A stretch of 64,000 nt of DNA from an uncultured Paludibaculum sp. Its GTDB lineage: Bacteria > Acidobacteriota > Terriglobia > Bryobacterales > Bryobacteraceae. A program made the translations under genes and the position numbers. The notes beneath the pieces are model-generated. The model was not told the DNA's origin. It saw only the letters and a list, made by a program, of their open reading frames with translations, and searched no databases. Shown here in pieces: positions 47,234 to 55,741 of this stretch (position 1 is the first letter of the stretch; the number at the start of each line of letters is the position of its first letter). The stretch spans positions 3,468,237 to 3,532,236 of the forward strand of contig NZ_OY762269.1 in assembly GCF_963665245.1 (NCBI RefSeq), written 5' to 3'.

Positions 47234-47353
47234 CAGCATGTGGCGACCCCTCGCGTCCGCTTGCTGACGCGCGCGGCTCGGTTCATGGTTTGATACAGCA
47301 CGCGGCGACAGCTTCGCGTCCGCTTGCTCGCTCGTGGCTCGGTTTGTGGTTTG
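47234..47353. repeat. Tandem direct repeat of 58-59 bp
   Basis: Copy A (47234-47292) and copy B (47296-47353) share most bases. Both begin CAGCA and contain CGCGTCCGCTTGCT followed by GGCTCGGTT and end GGTTTG, separated by ATA. No start codon or product is apparent. The element lies between a plus-strand stop and a terminator-like hairpin, typical of interspersed Acidobacterial intergenic repeats, although I cannot confirm copies elsewhere. Confidence 0.7.
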
Positions 47354-47354
47354 G

Positions 47355-47396
47355 AAGCCCGGATCCGCGCCCTCCGGATGGCGCGAGTCCGGGCTT
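47355..47396. terminator. Terminator-like hairpin between convergent genes
   Basis: AAGCCCGGA (47355-47363) pairs perfectly with TCCGGGCTT (47388-47396), and an inner GCGCC/GGCGC pair extends the stem. It is placed between the convergent Tat-AKR and 59-residue genes. The T-run is short in both directions. Confidence 0.65.
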
Positions 47397-47407
47397 TCGT
47401 GCGTCTG

Positions 47408-47587
47408 TTAGCCCTTGGCGCTGGCCGCGCGGATGGACGCGATCTCGGCCTGAGGAATGTTCAGGTACTCCAGGAAGCGCTGGTGCTCCTTGGGATCGCT
47501 ACGCTCAAACTCAGCGTGCAGTTTGTGCATCTGATCTTCCGTGATGCCAGCCGTACGCAGGATGGCTACGAATTTGTCTTTCGTCAT
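47408..47587 (-). CDS. Small helical protein, unknown function
   Basis: 59 residues from the ATG at 47587, supported by AGGAGGT 9 bases upstream. The sequence MTKDKFVAILRTAGITEDQM and the block HQRFLEYLNIPQAEIASIRA suggest two or three helices. Similar small proteins with an HQ-FLE-LxIP-EEI-IR pattern occur in other bacteria, with no known function. The open frame continues to 47641, but the start is decided by the ribosome site. It is 62 bp downstream of the tandem-DUF1080 gene on the same strand. Confidence 0.75.
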   Translation of the reverse strand: MTKDKFVAILRTAGITEDQMHKLHAEFERSDPKEHQRFLEYLNIPQAEIASIRAASAKG

Positions 47588-47596
47588 GTCTGTATG

Positions 47597-47603
47597 ACCT
47601 CCT
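47597..47603 (-). promoter_or_regulatory. Ribosome binding site of the 59-residue gene
   Basis: AGGAGGT on the minus strand, 9 bases before the ATG at 47587. It fixes the start of a gene whose open frame is longer. Confidence 0.75.
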
Positions 47604-47649
47604 GCAATCCACGTTGAGGCGTGAAGCGATAGACGGGTCAAGCAGTTTT

Positions 47650-48864
47650 CTATTTCTTCGGGACCAGCAGTTCAATGTCCTTGAACCAGATGTCGGTGGG
47701 CCGTTTGGCGCCGTGGGTTTGCAGCGCGAGCGCACCCTCGGTGCGGCCGGGCGTGTCGTCGGGCAGGTAGAGCGTTTGCGCGCCGTTCACGTGGAAGACG
47801 ATGCGGTGGCCGTGCAGCGAAGCTGTAAGCTCATTCCAGTCGTTCGGCTTCGCCAACCCGTTGTCCTCAGGGCCGGTCACCCACTTGCGGCCGCCGGGGC
47901 CGGTTTCCCAGAAGCCGCCGGTACCCTTCTTTTCGTCAATTTCCACTTCGTAGGCGGCGAGGTTCTTGGGGTCCGTACGGACGAAAAAGCCGGAGTTGCC
48001 GCGCTGCATTTTGAACTTCAGACGGACCGTGAAATCGGTCAGCGACAGGTCGGAGACCAGCATGCCGATCTTCTCGTCGCCTTCGACGGAGTGCGCATAG
48101 ATGGCTCCGTTCTCGATGGTGAAGCTGCCGCCGCCCCGCGGTTGCCAGCCGGTGAATGTCTTGCCGTCCCAGAGCGCTTTCCACGTATGGCTGCCGAGGT
48201 CTTGAATTCTGATGTTGCGCCAACGCACTTGCGCGGGCTTGTCGCCTTTGAAGGCGTGCACCTGCAGGGCGATGAAGCCCGACAGGTCCTCTGAGTCGGT
48301 CAGGTTCGCGCAGGGGACGCCATTGATCCAGGTCTTGATGGAATCGCCCTTGGCTTCGACGCGGTAGTGGTTCCACTCATTGTCTTTGAACGCCTTGGCG
48401 GCCACCGGATTGGTGGCGATGTTGTCGAGCCAGCCGCGCCGCGACTCGTCATAGATGCCGCCGGAGGCTCCGGACTGCTCGTTGGCGATCTCCACCTGAT
48501 AGCCGTAGACGCGGCCCTTGGGCTGTTTGTGCTGGGCGCTCTTTTTGCCGTCGAAGGTAGTCACGACGGTGTCCTCGGGGTAGCGGTGAGCACGGATCTG
48601 CACGCCGGAGTTCAGCACGGGGTCGGTTTTCGTGTCGAACTCGAGCACGAAGTCGCCGAACTCCTTCTTCGTGCAAAGGAAGCTGTTGGGGCTGCCTTCG
48701 GTGGTGGTGCCGACGATTTCGCCCTTTTCCACGGCATAGGTGGCCTTGCCGTTGCAGACCTCCCAGCCTTTCAGCGATTTGCCGTCGAAGAGTGCGGTGA
48801 AGGGCGCGTCGGCCGCGCTGAGCGCCGCCGCGGAGAGAAGGGAAAGAAGTAGGATTCGATGCAT
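47650..48864 (-). CDS. Secreted tandem DUF1080 (3-keto-disaccharide hydrolase-like) protein
   Basis: 404 residues with a signal peptide (ILLLSLLSAAALSAAD). Two DUF1080 concanavalin-like domains follow: the first at about 20-215 (FTALFDGKSLKGWEVCNGKA, SGVQIRAHRYPED, DNEWNHYRVEAKGDSIKTWI) and the second at about 225-400 (KALWDGKTFTGWQPRGGGSF, GNSGFFVRTDP, DWNELTASLHGHRIVFHVNG). Family members include 3-keto-glucoside or 3-keto-disaccharide hydrolases, and many are abundant in Planctomycetes and Acidobacteria. A periplasmic polysaccharide or glycoside role is likely. Tandem domains in one chain may give two binding sites. Confidence 0.86.
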   Translation of the reverse strand: MHRILLLSLLSAAALSAADAPFTALFDGKSLKGWEVCNGKATYAVEKGEIVGTTTEGSPNSFLCTKKEFGDFVLEFDTKTDPVLNSGVQIRAHRYPEDTVVTTFDGKKSAQHKQPKGRVYGYQVEIANEQSGASGGIYDESRRGWLDNIATNPVAAKAFKDNEWNHYRVEAKGDSIKTWINGVPCANLTDSEDLSGFIALQVHAFKGDKPAQVRWRNIRIQDLGSHTWKALWDGKTFTGWQPRGGGSFTIENGAIYAHSVEGDEKIGMLVSDLSLTDFTVRLKFKMQRGNSGFFVRTDPKNLAAYEVEIDEKKGTGGFWETGPGGRKWVTGPEDNGLAKPNDWNELTASLHGHRIVFHVNGAQTLYLPDDTPGRTEGALALQTHGAKRPTDIWFKDIELLVPKK

Positions 48865-48903
48865 GGGGCCAGAGACATCGTATCCGATGTGGAGGCCGGC
48901 AGA

Positions 48904-49287
48904 TCAGAGGCTGAGAACGTAGACGGCGAGAGCGTGGCGCAGGCGGGCATCGAGATTGCTGAGATCGACGGTACCCGTGCTTTCGGTTCGCTCCAACAAT
49001 TCGGCTTCAGAGTAGCGGTGGCCCAGACGGTTCACGGGCTTGACGTTGCCGCCGGCATAGGAGCGGTCGGACCCATCGGCGCCGTGGCAGCGGCTGCATA
49101 GTGACGTATAGATGTCGCGGCCGGTCGACCACGCCTTCAGGTCGGCGGCGGCTTGCTGTTGGCTGGTCATCACGCGTCGCGGACGGGCGGACTCATCGAT
49201 GAGAATGTAGAGGCCATTGGACAGGGGCAGGACAAAAGGCGCGGGTGGAGCGGCGGCGAGGAGCAGGGATAAGAGGAAGGCCTTCAA
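48904..49287 (-). CDS. Small exported cytochrome c-like protein
   Basis: 127 residues if started at the TTG at 49287, which gives a signal peptide MKAFLLSLLLAAAPPAPFVL. A c-type heme motif is seen in SLCSRCHGADGSD. No Met follows the CxxCH, so the usual sixth ligand is missing, although a His is present (NRLGHRYSEAE). Electron transfer is the family role, but the heme environment may be unusual. The frame extends upstream to a GTG at 49353 (MACPQRDPPCG), which seems non-native. Start is the least certain part. It is on the same strand as its neighbours. Confidence 0.7.
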   Translation of the reverse strand: MKAFLLSLLLAAAPPAPFVLPLSNGLYILIDESARPRRVMTSQQQAAADLKAWSTGRDIYTSLCSRCHGADGSDRSYAGGNVKPVNRLGHRYSEAELLERTESTGTVDLSNLDARLRHALAVYVLSL

Positions 49288-49421
49288 ACGGGCAGGGTAA
49301 CACAGCAAGGGAAGACCGGAGCCGCAGGGTGGATCACGTTGGGGGCATGCCACCCTGCGGCCGGATCTACTCCGGATCAGCCCATCGGCCAGCTATTCAC
49401 TTGGGAGGGCTAACGGCAAGC

Positions 49422-49907
49422 TTACTGACTGGTCCGGGAGCGCATTGCCTGAGGACCACCGCGGCTCATTCCCATGCCGCCGGGGCCGTGAGGCGTTGAA
49501 TCGAACTTGGTCTGTTGATCGGGTGTCAGGATCGCATAGAGGGCGGCTTCCGCCTTGGTCTGGATGGCCAGCACCTGGCCATTGACGGTGCCGATCTGAG
49601 CGGCCGTGGCGTCGATGGTGCCGGTGTTGTTGGTCTTGACCGCGGCCGACAGTGTTTCCTGCAGGGTCGAGAGGTTGGCGCGCGCGGTTTCGGCCGCCGT
49701 TTCCGCGTCGGTGTAGATGGTCGTCGCCGAGGCTTTCTGGGTGTCGGTCAAACCGAGCCGTTTGGTGAGCATCTCGACGCGGAACTGGATTCGGGTGGCG
49801 GGATCCGCCTGGTTGCCTCCGCCCATGCGGCCCATGCCGGGGCCTTGCGCGAAGACGAGCGCCGAGGTGAGAGCCGCGGCGGTGAAGAATCTGCTGAGTT
49901 TGTTCAT
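49422..49907 (-). CDS. Periplasmic Spy/CpxP-like LTxxQ protein
   Basis: 161 residues. A signal peptide (FFTAAALTSALVFAQ) leads into a helical domain with LTxxQ motifs: LGLTDTQKA and ILTPDQQTKF. Length and helical content fit the Spy/CpxP family of ATP-independent periplasmic chaperones or metal sensors. The N- and C-termini of the mature protein are rich in Gly, Met and Pro (QGPGMGRMGGGN; GPGGMGMSRGG), a feature of metal-binding tails. No two-component gene is adjacent. Assignment is by motif only. Confidence 0.8.
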   Translation of the reverse strand: MNKLSRFFTAAALTSALVFAQGPGMGRMGGGNQADPATRIQFRVEMLTKRLGLTDTQKASATTIYTDAETAAETARANLSTLQETLSAAVKTNNTGTIDATAAQIGTVNGQVLAIQTKAEAALYAILTPDQQTKFDSTPHGPGGMGMSRGGPQAMRSRTSQ

Positions 49908-50017
49908 CTGGTTGCCTTGAACCTCACAACCATAGAACGCTGATTTCCGGAATGGGGTTGCTCCGGATGAGGTAAAGGATTGTTAAGTGCTGACTATCGA
50001 GCGATGTACGTCGACGG

Positions 50018-50680
50018 CTAGCGCTTCTTCAAGGTCACCGCCAGGCCGCCGCCCTGGCTGTAAACCAGGGTTTCGAGATCGGCCCGCGCGTTGACGGTTT
50101 TCATGTACTCCGGCACCATATCCACATTGTGGGCGAGGATCAGCCCTCCGGGCCGCACCAGTGGCAGCAGCTTGTTCAGGTAGTCGATGTAGCCTTCTTT
50201 GTCGGCGTCGAGAAATACGATGTCGATGGGTTCTTTCAGGCGCGCGACGTTCTGATGCGCATCGCCTTGTACCAGGGTGACCATCTTTTCGACGCCTGCC
50301 TTGCGGAAATGCTCCTGCGCGACGGCCGCTCGATGCGTATCGGCTTCAAAGGTAGTGAGGCGGCCCCGGGTGCGATCCAGCGCCATGCAGAACCAAAGGC
50401 CGGACAAGCCGGTGGAGGTCCCGATCTCGACGACATGCTTCGCTCCGGTTGACTCGGTCAGAAGGCGCAGCATGCGGCCGTCGGGCTCCGGCACGTTGGC
50501 GTAGAGTTCCTGTGCCTGAATGGCTCCGGCGAGTGTCGCGAGGATCCGTTTCTCCATCTCGGAACGGGCCTGAGGCGGTCCAAGTTCATCGTTGGTGGGG
50601 TTACGGCGCAAGCGCGGTTGCCCACTACCCATTGCGAACGAGTAGGTGACTAGTAGTCCTGGTAGGATTATACGTTTCAT
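50018..50680 (-). CDS. Class I SAM-dependent O-methyltransferase-like protein
   Basis: 220 residues. The SAM-binding motif is HVVEIGTSTGLSGLWFCMAL, followed by GRLTTFEADTHRA and the IDIVFLDADKEGYIDYLNKL segment typical of O-methyltransferase family 3 (catechol/caffeoyl-CoA type). The N-terminus from the ATG at 50680 is hydrophobic (IILPGLLVTYSFAMGSG), odd for a SAM enzyme, which needs cytoplasmic SAM; it may be a membrane anchor, or translation may start at an internal Met (MEKRILATL). A GTG four codons upstream is another possible start. Substrate is unknown. Confidence 0.8.
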   Translation of the reverse strand: MKRIILPGLLVTYSFAMGSGQPRLRRNPTNDELGPPQARSEMEKRILATLAGAIQAQELYANVPEPDGRMLRLLTESTGAKHVVEIGTSTGLSGLWFCMALDRTRGRLTTFEADTHRAAVAQEHFRKAGVEKMVTLVQGDAHQNVARLKEPIDIVFLDADKEGYIDYLNKLLPLVRPGGLILAHNVDMVPEYMKTVNARADLETLVYSQGGGLAVTLKKR

Positions 50681-50824
50681 GGATGAAGCCACGGAGTACT
50701 GCTGACAATCTACAACGGCCGGGGGCCCGAATGAAGGGCCGGGTCCCGGCGACGGCAGGCAAATAGATTGTGAAACCGCGGGGCGGTCCGTTTCATCTGG
50801 ACCGCAATTGTATGAAGAGGTCAG

Positions 50825-52462
50825 CTACAAGGACCGGGCAACGAGGTCCTGCGCCTCGCCCACGATGGTCTGAAGATGTTGCTCACTCACCAGGCTTTCG
50901 GCGTAGAGCTTGTAGATGTTCTCGGTGCCGGAGGGCCGGGCGGCGAACCAGCCCTGCTCCGTCACCACCTTGAGCCCGCCGATCGGTGCGCCGTTGCCCG
51001 GCGCCGAGGTCAGTTTTGCCGTAATGGGCGCCCCGGCCAGTGTCACGTCCGTGACGGCCGACGGAGACAGCTTGCTGAGCTTGGCTTTTTGCTCCGGTGT
51101 GGACGGAGTGTCGATGCGGGTGTAATAGGACGAGCCGAACTCGTTCGTGATGTCCTGGTAGTGCTCGCCGGGATCGCGTCCGGTGCGGGCTGTGATCTCA
51201 CAGGCCAGCAGGCCCAGGATGAGGCCGTCCTTGTCCGTAGTCCAGACGCGGCCGTCCTGCCGGAGGAAGCTGGCTCCGGCGCTCTCCTCCCCGCCGAAGG
51301 CCACGCTGCCGTCGTACAGTCCCGGAGCGAACCACTTGAAGCCCACGGGCACTTCGTAGACTCTTCGCCCCAAGCTGCCCACCACTCGATCAATGAGCGC
51401 GCTGGAGACGAGCGTCTTCCCGATGGCGGCATTGGCATTCCAGGCGGCGCGGTGCGTGAGCAGGTAGCGGATGGCCACGCACAGAAAGTGGTTGGGGTTG
51501 AGCAGGCCGGAAGAACGGGTGACGATGCCGTGGCGGTCGGCGTCGGGGTCGTTGCCGAAGGCGATGTCGAACTTGTCCTTCAGCTTCACCAGGCTGGCCA
51601 TGGCGTAGGGGCTGGAGCAGTCCATACGGATCTTGCCATCGTGATCGACGGTCATGAAGCCGAACTGGGGATCCACGTTGGTATTCACCACCGTCAGGTC
51701 GAGGCCGAACCGCTCGGCCACTTCGGCCCAATAGTGCACGGACGCACCGCCCAGGGGGTCGACGCCGATCTTCAAACCGGCTTTGGCGATGATGTCCATG
51801 TCGAGCACGGACGAGAGTCCGCGCACGAAGCCGGGAATGAAATCGCGCTCGTGAACGCAGTCGGCCCGAATGGCGCGCTCGACCGGGATGTGGCGAACAC
51901 CGGTATTGTTGCCCCGTAGTAGCTCATTGGCGCGGTTCTGGATCCAGTTGGTGACGTCCGTGTCGGCGGGGCCGCCATCGGGTGGGTTGTACTTGAAGCC
52001 GCCATCCGCCGGGGGATTGTGCGATGGGGTGATGATGATGCCATCGCTGAAGCCGGAACTGAGCCCGCGGTTGCGCTCCAAAATGGCATGGCTGACCACC
52101 GGCGTCGGCGTGAACCCGTCGTCCATCTGAATCAGCGTGGTCTGCTCGTTGGCTGCCAGGACTTCCAGGGCCGTACGCTGTGCCGCGGCCGATAGGGCAT
52201 GCGTGTCCTTGCCCATGATCAGCGGGCCGGTGTACCCCTTTGACTGACGATAGTCGCAGATGGCCTGCGTGATGGCCAGGATGTGCGCCTCGGTGAACGT
52301 GCCGTTGGTGGAGGTGCCGCGATGGCCGCTGGTGCCGAAGCTGACGAGTTGGTGCGCGTCGGCCAGGTCGGGCCTGTTGGCGTAGTAGGCGCGCTCCAGT
52401 TTCGTCGTGTCGATCAGCAGTTCAGCCGGTGCCGGTTTGCCGGCGAGGGGATGCAGGGCCAT
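50825..52462 (-). CDS. pgm: Alpha-D-glucose phosphate-specific phosphoglucomutase
   Basis: 545 residues interconverting glucose-1-phosphate and glucose-6-phosphate, linking glycolysis to glycogen and sugar-nucleotide synthesis. The N-terminal TSGHRGTSTNGTFTEAHI is conserved in this subclass. Active-site Ser is in IIITPSHNPPADGG, the metal loop is GNDPDADRHGIV, and the sugar-binding loop is AFGGEESAGASFLRQDG. The phosphate-binding end AARPSGTENIYKLYAES is also present, so the gene looks intact. Length matches E. coli Pgm (about 546 residues). It stands alone between divergently unrelated genes. The start is an ATG at 52462. Confidence 0.96.
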   Translation of the reverse strand: MALHPLAGKPAPAELLIDTTKLERAYYANRPDLADAHQLVSFGTSGHRGTSTNGTFTEAHILAITQAICDYRQSKGYTGPLIMGKDTHALSAAAQRTALEVLAANEQTTLIQMDDGFTPTPVVSHAILERNRGLSSGFSDGIIITPSHNPPADGGFKYNPPDGGPADTDVTNWIQNRANELLRGNNTGVRHIPVERAIRADCVHERDFIPGFVRGLSSVLDMDIIAKAGLKIGVDPLGGASVHYWAEVAERFGLDLTVVNTNVDPQFGFMTVDHDGKIRMDCSSPYAMASLVKLKDKFDIAFGNDPDADRHGIVTRSSGLLNPNHFLCVAIRYLLTHRAAWNANAAIGKTLVSSALIDRVVGSLGRRVYEVPVGFKWFAPGLYDGSVAFGGEESAGASFLRQDGRVWTTDKDGLILGLLACEITARTGRDPGEHYQDITNEFGSSYYTRIDTPSTPEQKAKLSKLSPSAVTDVTLAGAPITAKLTSAPGNGAPIGGLKVVTEQGWFAARPSGTENIYKLYAESLVSEQHLQTIVGEAQDLVARSL

Positions 52463-52504
52463 ACGGACATGATAGTCAGCTATGCCTTGTGCGTGTGGCG
52501 CAGC

Positions 52505-53281
52505 CTACATCTGTTCAAAATACCGGCCCGGCGTCTGGCCCAGCTCGCGGCGGAACATGGCGATAAAGGCGCTGGTGCTCTGGTAGCCCAGTTCCTCGGC
52601 GATGTTCTGGACACCATGCCCGGCGGCGAGGAGTTTCAGGCTGTGCAGCAGCTTCTGGCGGCGCAGCCACTGCCCCAGACTCATGCCCGTCTCCTCATGA
52701 AACAGGCGCTCCATCGTGCGGCGACTGGCCCCGCAGGCGCGCAGGAGTTTGGGCAGTGGTGAGCCTTCCGCGGCGGCTGAGGCGGCCAGGGCCGCGAAGC
52801 GCACGGCCCGAGGGTCAGTGGGCGCCGGCAGTTGCAGGGGCATGGTCCGCAGCAGTTTCAGTTCGTCCAGCAGGACCCCGATCAACCGGCGCTGTTCCGG
52901 CTTGCGGGTGTCCAGCACGCTCCACTCGATGATGCGCAGGAGGACCTCGCGCAGCAGGCCGGTCACGTTCACTACGCAGCAGTCCTGGGGTAGCGCCCGC
53001 CCGGAGGCGCGAAGATCCGCCCGCACATAGAGATTGCGCAGCGCGACGGTGCCGGTGATCTCCAGCCGATGATTCACGCCCTGCGGAATCCAGACGGCCC
53101 GGTGTGGCGGCAGGACCCAGGCAGCCTGGTCGGTACGGACGGTGAGCACACCTTGTGAGGCGTAGATCAACTCGTGCCAGCCGGGGGCATGGGGTGGGAT
53201 GAGCGCCATGTTGGAGAGGGTTACTCCGAAACTACGCACCAGGACTGTGGGATCGAGATACGGTTGGCGGGATTTCGGCAT
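52505..53281 (-). CDS. AraC-family transcriptional regulator
   Basis: 258 residues. The N-terminal cupin-like sensor (ASQGVLTVRTDQAAWVLPPH, RAVWIPQGVNHRLEI) is followed by a C-terminal double HTH domain: LLRACGASRRTMERLFHEET and IAEELGYQSTSAFIAMFRRE, ending GQTPGRYF. Such proteins usually act as dimeric activators; its inducer is unknown. It diverges from the VOC-family gene, whose promoter region it could regulate. Start ATG at 53281 is preferred; an ATG at 53335 would use part of the divergent promoter region. Confidence 0.88.
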   Translation of the reverse strand: MPKSRQPYLDPTVLVRSFGVTLSNMALIPPHAPGWHELIYASQGVLTVRTDQAAWVLPPHRAVWIPQGVNHRLEITGTVALRNLYVRADLRASGRALPQDCCVVNVTGLLREVLLRIIEWSVLDTRKPEQRRLIGVLLDELKLLRTMPLQLPAPTDPRAVRFAALAASAAAEGSPLPKLLRACGASRRTMERLFHEETGMSLGQWLRRQKLLHSLKLLAAGHGVQNIAEELGYQSTSAFIAMFRRELGQTPGRYFEQM

Positions 53282-53366
53282 TATCTGGCAATATAGCGTG
53301 ATCCTGCCGAACGGCGCATCGCGTACGATTGCCATAGTTCACGGATGGAACTGGAGGGACGGGATC

Positions 53367-53747
53367 ATGCCAAACCAAGTAGCGCACTTCGCCATCAATA
53401 CTTCCGATCTGCCGGCCTCGCGCGCCTTCTATGAGGGCGTCTTCGGCTGGAAGTTCAACGCCTGGGGGCCGCCGGGCTTCTACATGATCGACACCGGAGG
53501 GGCCGCCGGGCCGCTCCACGGCTCGCTGCAGCAGCGGCGCGAGATTGTGCCGGGCGTCGCGATGAATGGCTTCGAATGCACGATTTCCGTGGAAGATGTG
53601 GCTGCCACGGCCAAGGCCATCGAAGCGCACGGCGGCAAGATCGTGATGCCCATCTGCACGCTGGCTGGTGTAGGCCAGTTGCTGTTCTTCCAGGATCCGG
53701 GCGGCACCATCGCTGGGGCGATGCAATTTGAAACTCCGGCGGCGTGA
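53367..53747 (+). CDS. VOC-family (glyoxalase/bleomycin-resistance fold) protein
   Basis: 126 residues with the betaalphabetabetabeta modules of the vicinal-oxygen-chelate fold. VAHFAINTSDLPASRAFYEG is the N-terminal module and FFQDPGGTIAGAMQFET the C-terminal one. The metal-ligand His in AHFAINT is seen, but the set of ligands is incomplete by eye. Function may be a dioxygenase, isomerase or resistance protein. GGAGGGACGGGATC before the ATG at 53367 gives a good start. The gene is divergent from the AraC regulator with 85 bp between starts, a typical regulator-target layout. Confidence 0.82.
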   Translation: MPNQVAHFAINTSDLPASRAFYEGVFGWKFNAWGPPGFYMIDTGGAAGPLHGSLQQRREIVPGVAMNGFECTISVEDVAATAKAIEAHGGKIVMPICTLAGVGQLLFFQDPGGTIAGAMQFETPAA

Positions 53748-53783
53748 GTTTACCGCGAGGGGTGGCAAGGCGCGCGACAATGG

Positions 53784-54779
53784 ATGCCCATGAGGACTTC
53801 CCTGGGTGCGCTACTCCTGTCTTTTGCTGTTTCCCTCCCGGCGGCCGAATTACCCTCGCCGGCTCTACTGGTTCTCAACAAAGCCGATGCGACGCTGGTG
53901 GTGATTGATCCATCCACCGGAAAGATCACCGGCAAGACCGCCACGGGCGAGGGGCCGCATGAGATGGTCGTGAACGCCGAAGGATCCGTGGCGTTCGTCT
54001 CCAACTACGGCAGCGGCTCCGCGCCGGGGCAATCGATCTCCGTCATCGATCTGGCCGGGCCTACCGAGTTGCGCCGCTTCGATACGGCTCCGCTACAACG
54101 GCCGCACGGGCTTGCCATGTCCGAAGGCAAGCTCTGGTTCACGGCGGAGGCCAATAAGATCGTGGGCCGGTACGACCCGCAGGCGCAACGCGTCGACTAC
54201 CTGCTGGGGACGGGCCAGAACACTACGCACATGCTGCAGTTCAGTGCGGATCAGAACAAGCTGTTCACGGCCAACATCGGCTCCGACAGCATCTCGATCT
54301 TCACCCGGCAGCCCGGCACCATGAACTGGAATCAGACGGTGGTTCCCGTGGGCAAGGGGCCGGAAGCCTTCGACATCGCGCCGGATGGCCGCCACCTGTG
54401 GGCCGCGCATTCGCGTGATGGCGCCGTCTCCGTGATCGATATCGCCGCCGGGAAGGTGGTGGAGACGCTGCTCGTTGGCACAAAGCGATCGAACCGGTTG
54501 AAGTTCACTCCGGACGGCAAGACGGTGTTGATCTCCGACCTCGAAGCCGGTGAGCTGCTGTTTATCGACGTCGCCTCACGCAAGGTCGTAAAGCGGCTCG
54601 CATTGGGCCAGGCGCCGGAGGGCATTCTCATCGAGCCCGGCGGCGCCCGCGCCTACGTGGCCGTCGCAGGCGCCGATCATGTCGCCGTCATCGACCTTTC
54701 GACGATGGCCAAGACCGGCCAGTTTGAAACGGGTGGAGCACCGGACGGCATGGCCTGGATTGGCGGACCCCGCCGCTAG
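53784..54779 (+). CDS. Secreted YVTN/YncE-type beta-propeller protein
   Basis: 331 residues with a signal peptide (SLGALLLSFAVSLPAAEL). Six to seven propeller blades show repeats such as LLVLNKADATLVVIDPSTGK, FVSNYGSG, VSVIDIAAGKVVETLLVG and AYVAVAGADHVAVIDLSTM. This family (YncE and YVTN repeats) is usually periplasmic or surface-attached and may bind ligands or act as a scaffold. There are two nearby ATGs (53784 and 53790). The gene follows the VOC gene by 36 bp and may share its transcript. Confidence 0.85.
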   Translation: MPMRTSLGALLLSFAVSLPAAELPSPALLVLNKADATLVVIDPSTGKITGKTATGEGPHEMVVNAEGSVAFVSNYGSGSAPGQSISVIDLAGPTELRRFDTAPLQRPHGLAMSEGKLWFTAEANKIVGRYDPQAQRVDYLLGTGQNTTHMLQFSADQNKLFTANIGSDSISIFTRQPGTMNWNQTVVPVGKGPEAFDIAPDGRHLWAAHSRDGAVSVIDIAAGKVVETLLVGTKRSNRLKFTPDGKTVLISDLEAGELLFIDVASRKVVKRLALGQAPEGILIEPGGARAYVAVAGADHVAVIDLSTMAKTGQFETGGAPDGMAWIGGPRR

Positions 54780-55032
54780 CAGCCCCATAAAGCCCATCGG
54801 GTTACTGGCGAACGAACGGGCAACCCCCGGTTATCGGACGATTCGGGTGCTTCGCCCTTGTCCGCGGTGGTCAAAATTACCAATTGCACCCGCCTAGAGT
54901 CCTTTGGTGGGCAGTTGCCGGAATTGTGCAGCCTGGAACAACCGCAACAAAACAATTGGATTAGTTGTGCAGCACTGCGTATGGCCCACTGATTGCCATC
55001 TTGAAGCCAGTAGTGGAAATGGAGGTTTCTAG

Positions 55033-55713
55033 ATGAAACAGATTCTGGGTATTACACTTTTGGCTGCCCTTCCGCTGTTGGCAAAACAGCCGCCCGCTGT
55101 ACAGCGACTGGACGATTCGGCCATCGTGCTTTCCGAGATCATGGGTACGCCCGACAAGGGCATCCCGCAGGACCTCATGGAAAAGGCCCACTGCGTGGTA
55201 GTGGTGCCAGGCCTGAAGAAAGGCGCGTTCATCATCGGCGGCAAGTATGGCAAGGGCTTCCTGTCCTGCCGTCAGGCTGATCGCACGGGTTGGTCCGCTC
55301 CGGCGGCGATCCGTGTGGAAGGCGGCAGTGTTGGCTTCCAGATCGGCGGATCGGAGACCGACGTGGTGATGCTGGTGATGAATGAGAGCGGCTCGAAGAA
55401 ACTGCTCAACAGCCAGTTCACGCTGGGTGCGGAAGGCTCAGTGGCGGCTGGCCCGGTGGGCCGTACGGCCACGGCGGACACCGACGCCTACATGCGTGCC
55501 GAAGTCCTTTCGTGGTCGCGGGCTCGCGGTGTCTTTGCCGGCATCTCGCTGCAAGGCGCGACGCTGAGGCAGGACATGGAAGAGAACGAAACGCTCTACG
55601 GTAAACGGCTGACAACGGAAGAAGTCGTCCATAGGAGCACTCCGCCCGCGGCGGCGTCCCGCCTGATGGGCCTGCTCTCGAAGTTCTCACCCCGCGAAAA
55701 GTCCGGCGACTGA
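55033..55713 (+). CDS. Secreted SYLF (Ysc84) domain protein
   Basis: 226 residues with a signal peptide (ITLLAALPLLA). The mature protein matches the SYLF/Ysc84 domain (lipid-binding), with KAHCVVVVPGLKKGAFIIGG, GSVGFQIGGSETDVVMLVMN and SWSRARGVFAGISLQGATLR. Members bind phosphoinositides in eukaryotes; bacterial members are secreted or outer-membrane associated. TGGAGG precedes the ATG by 7 bases. It is the first of three small envelope-stress-type genes. The 253-bp gap 54780-55032 holds no gene; I see only a 9-bp direct repeat TTGTGCAGC (54925 and 54966). Confidence 0.88.
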   Translation: MKQILGITLLAALPLLAKQPPAVQRLDDSAIVLSEIMGTPDKGIPQDLMEKAHCVVVVPGLKKGAFIIGGKYGKGFLSCRQADRTGWSAPAAIRVEGGSVGFQIGGSETDVVMLVMNESGSKKLLNSQFTLGAEGSVAAGPVGRTATADTDAYMRAEVLSWSRARGVFAGISLQGATLRQDMEENETLYGKRLTTEEVVHRSTPPAAASRLMGLLSKFSPREKSGD

Positions 55714-55741
55714 ATTTCACCATCTTAAGGAGAACGTAACA

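Noticed and set aside
54925..54974. Direct repeat TTGTGCAGC upstream of the SYLF gene
   Set aside because: Nine bases in two copies 41 bases apart are too little to claim a binding site without conservation data.
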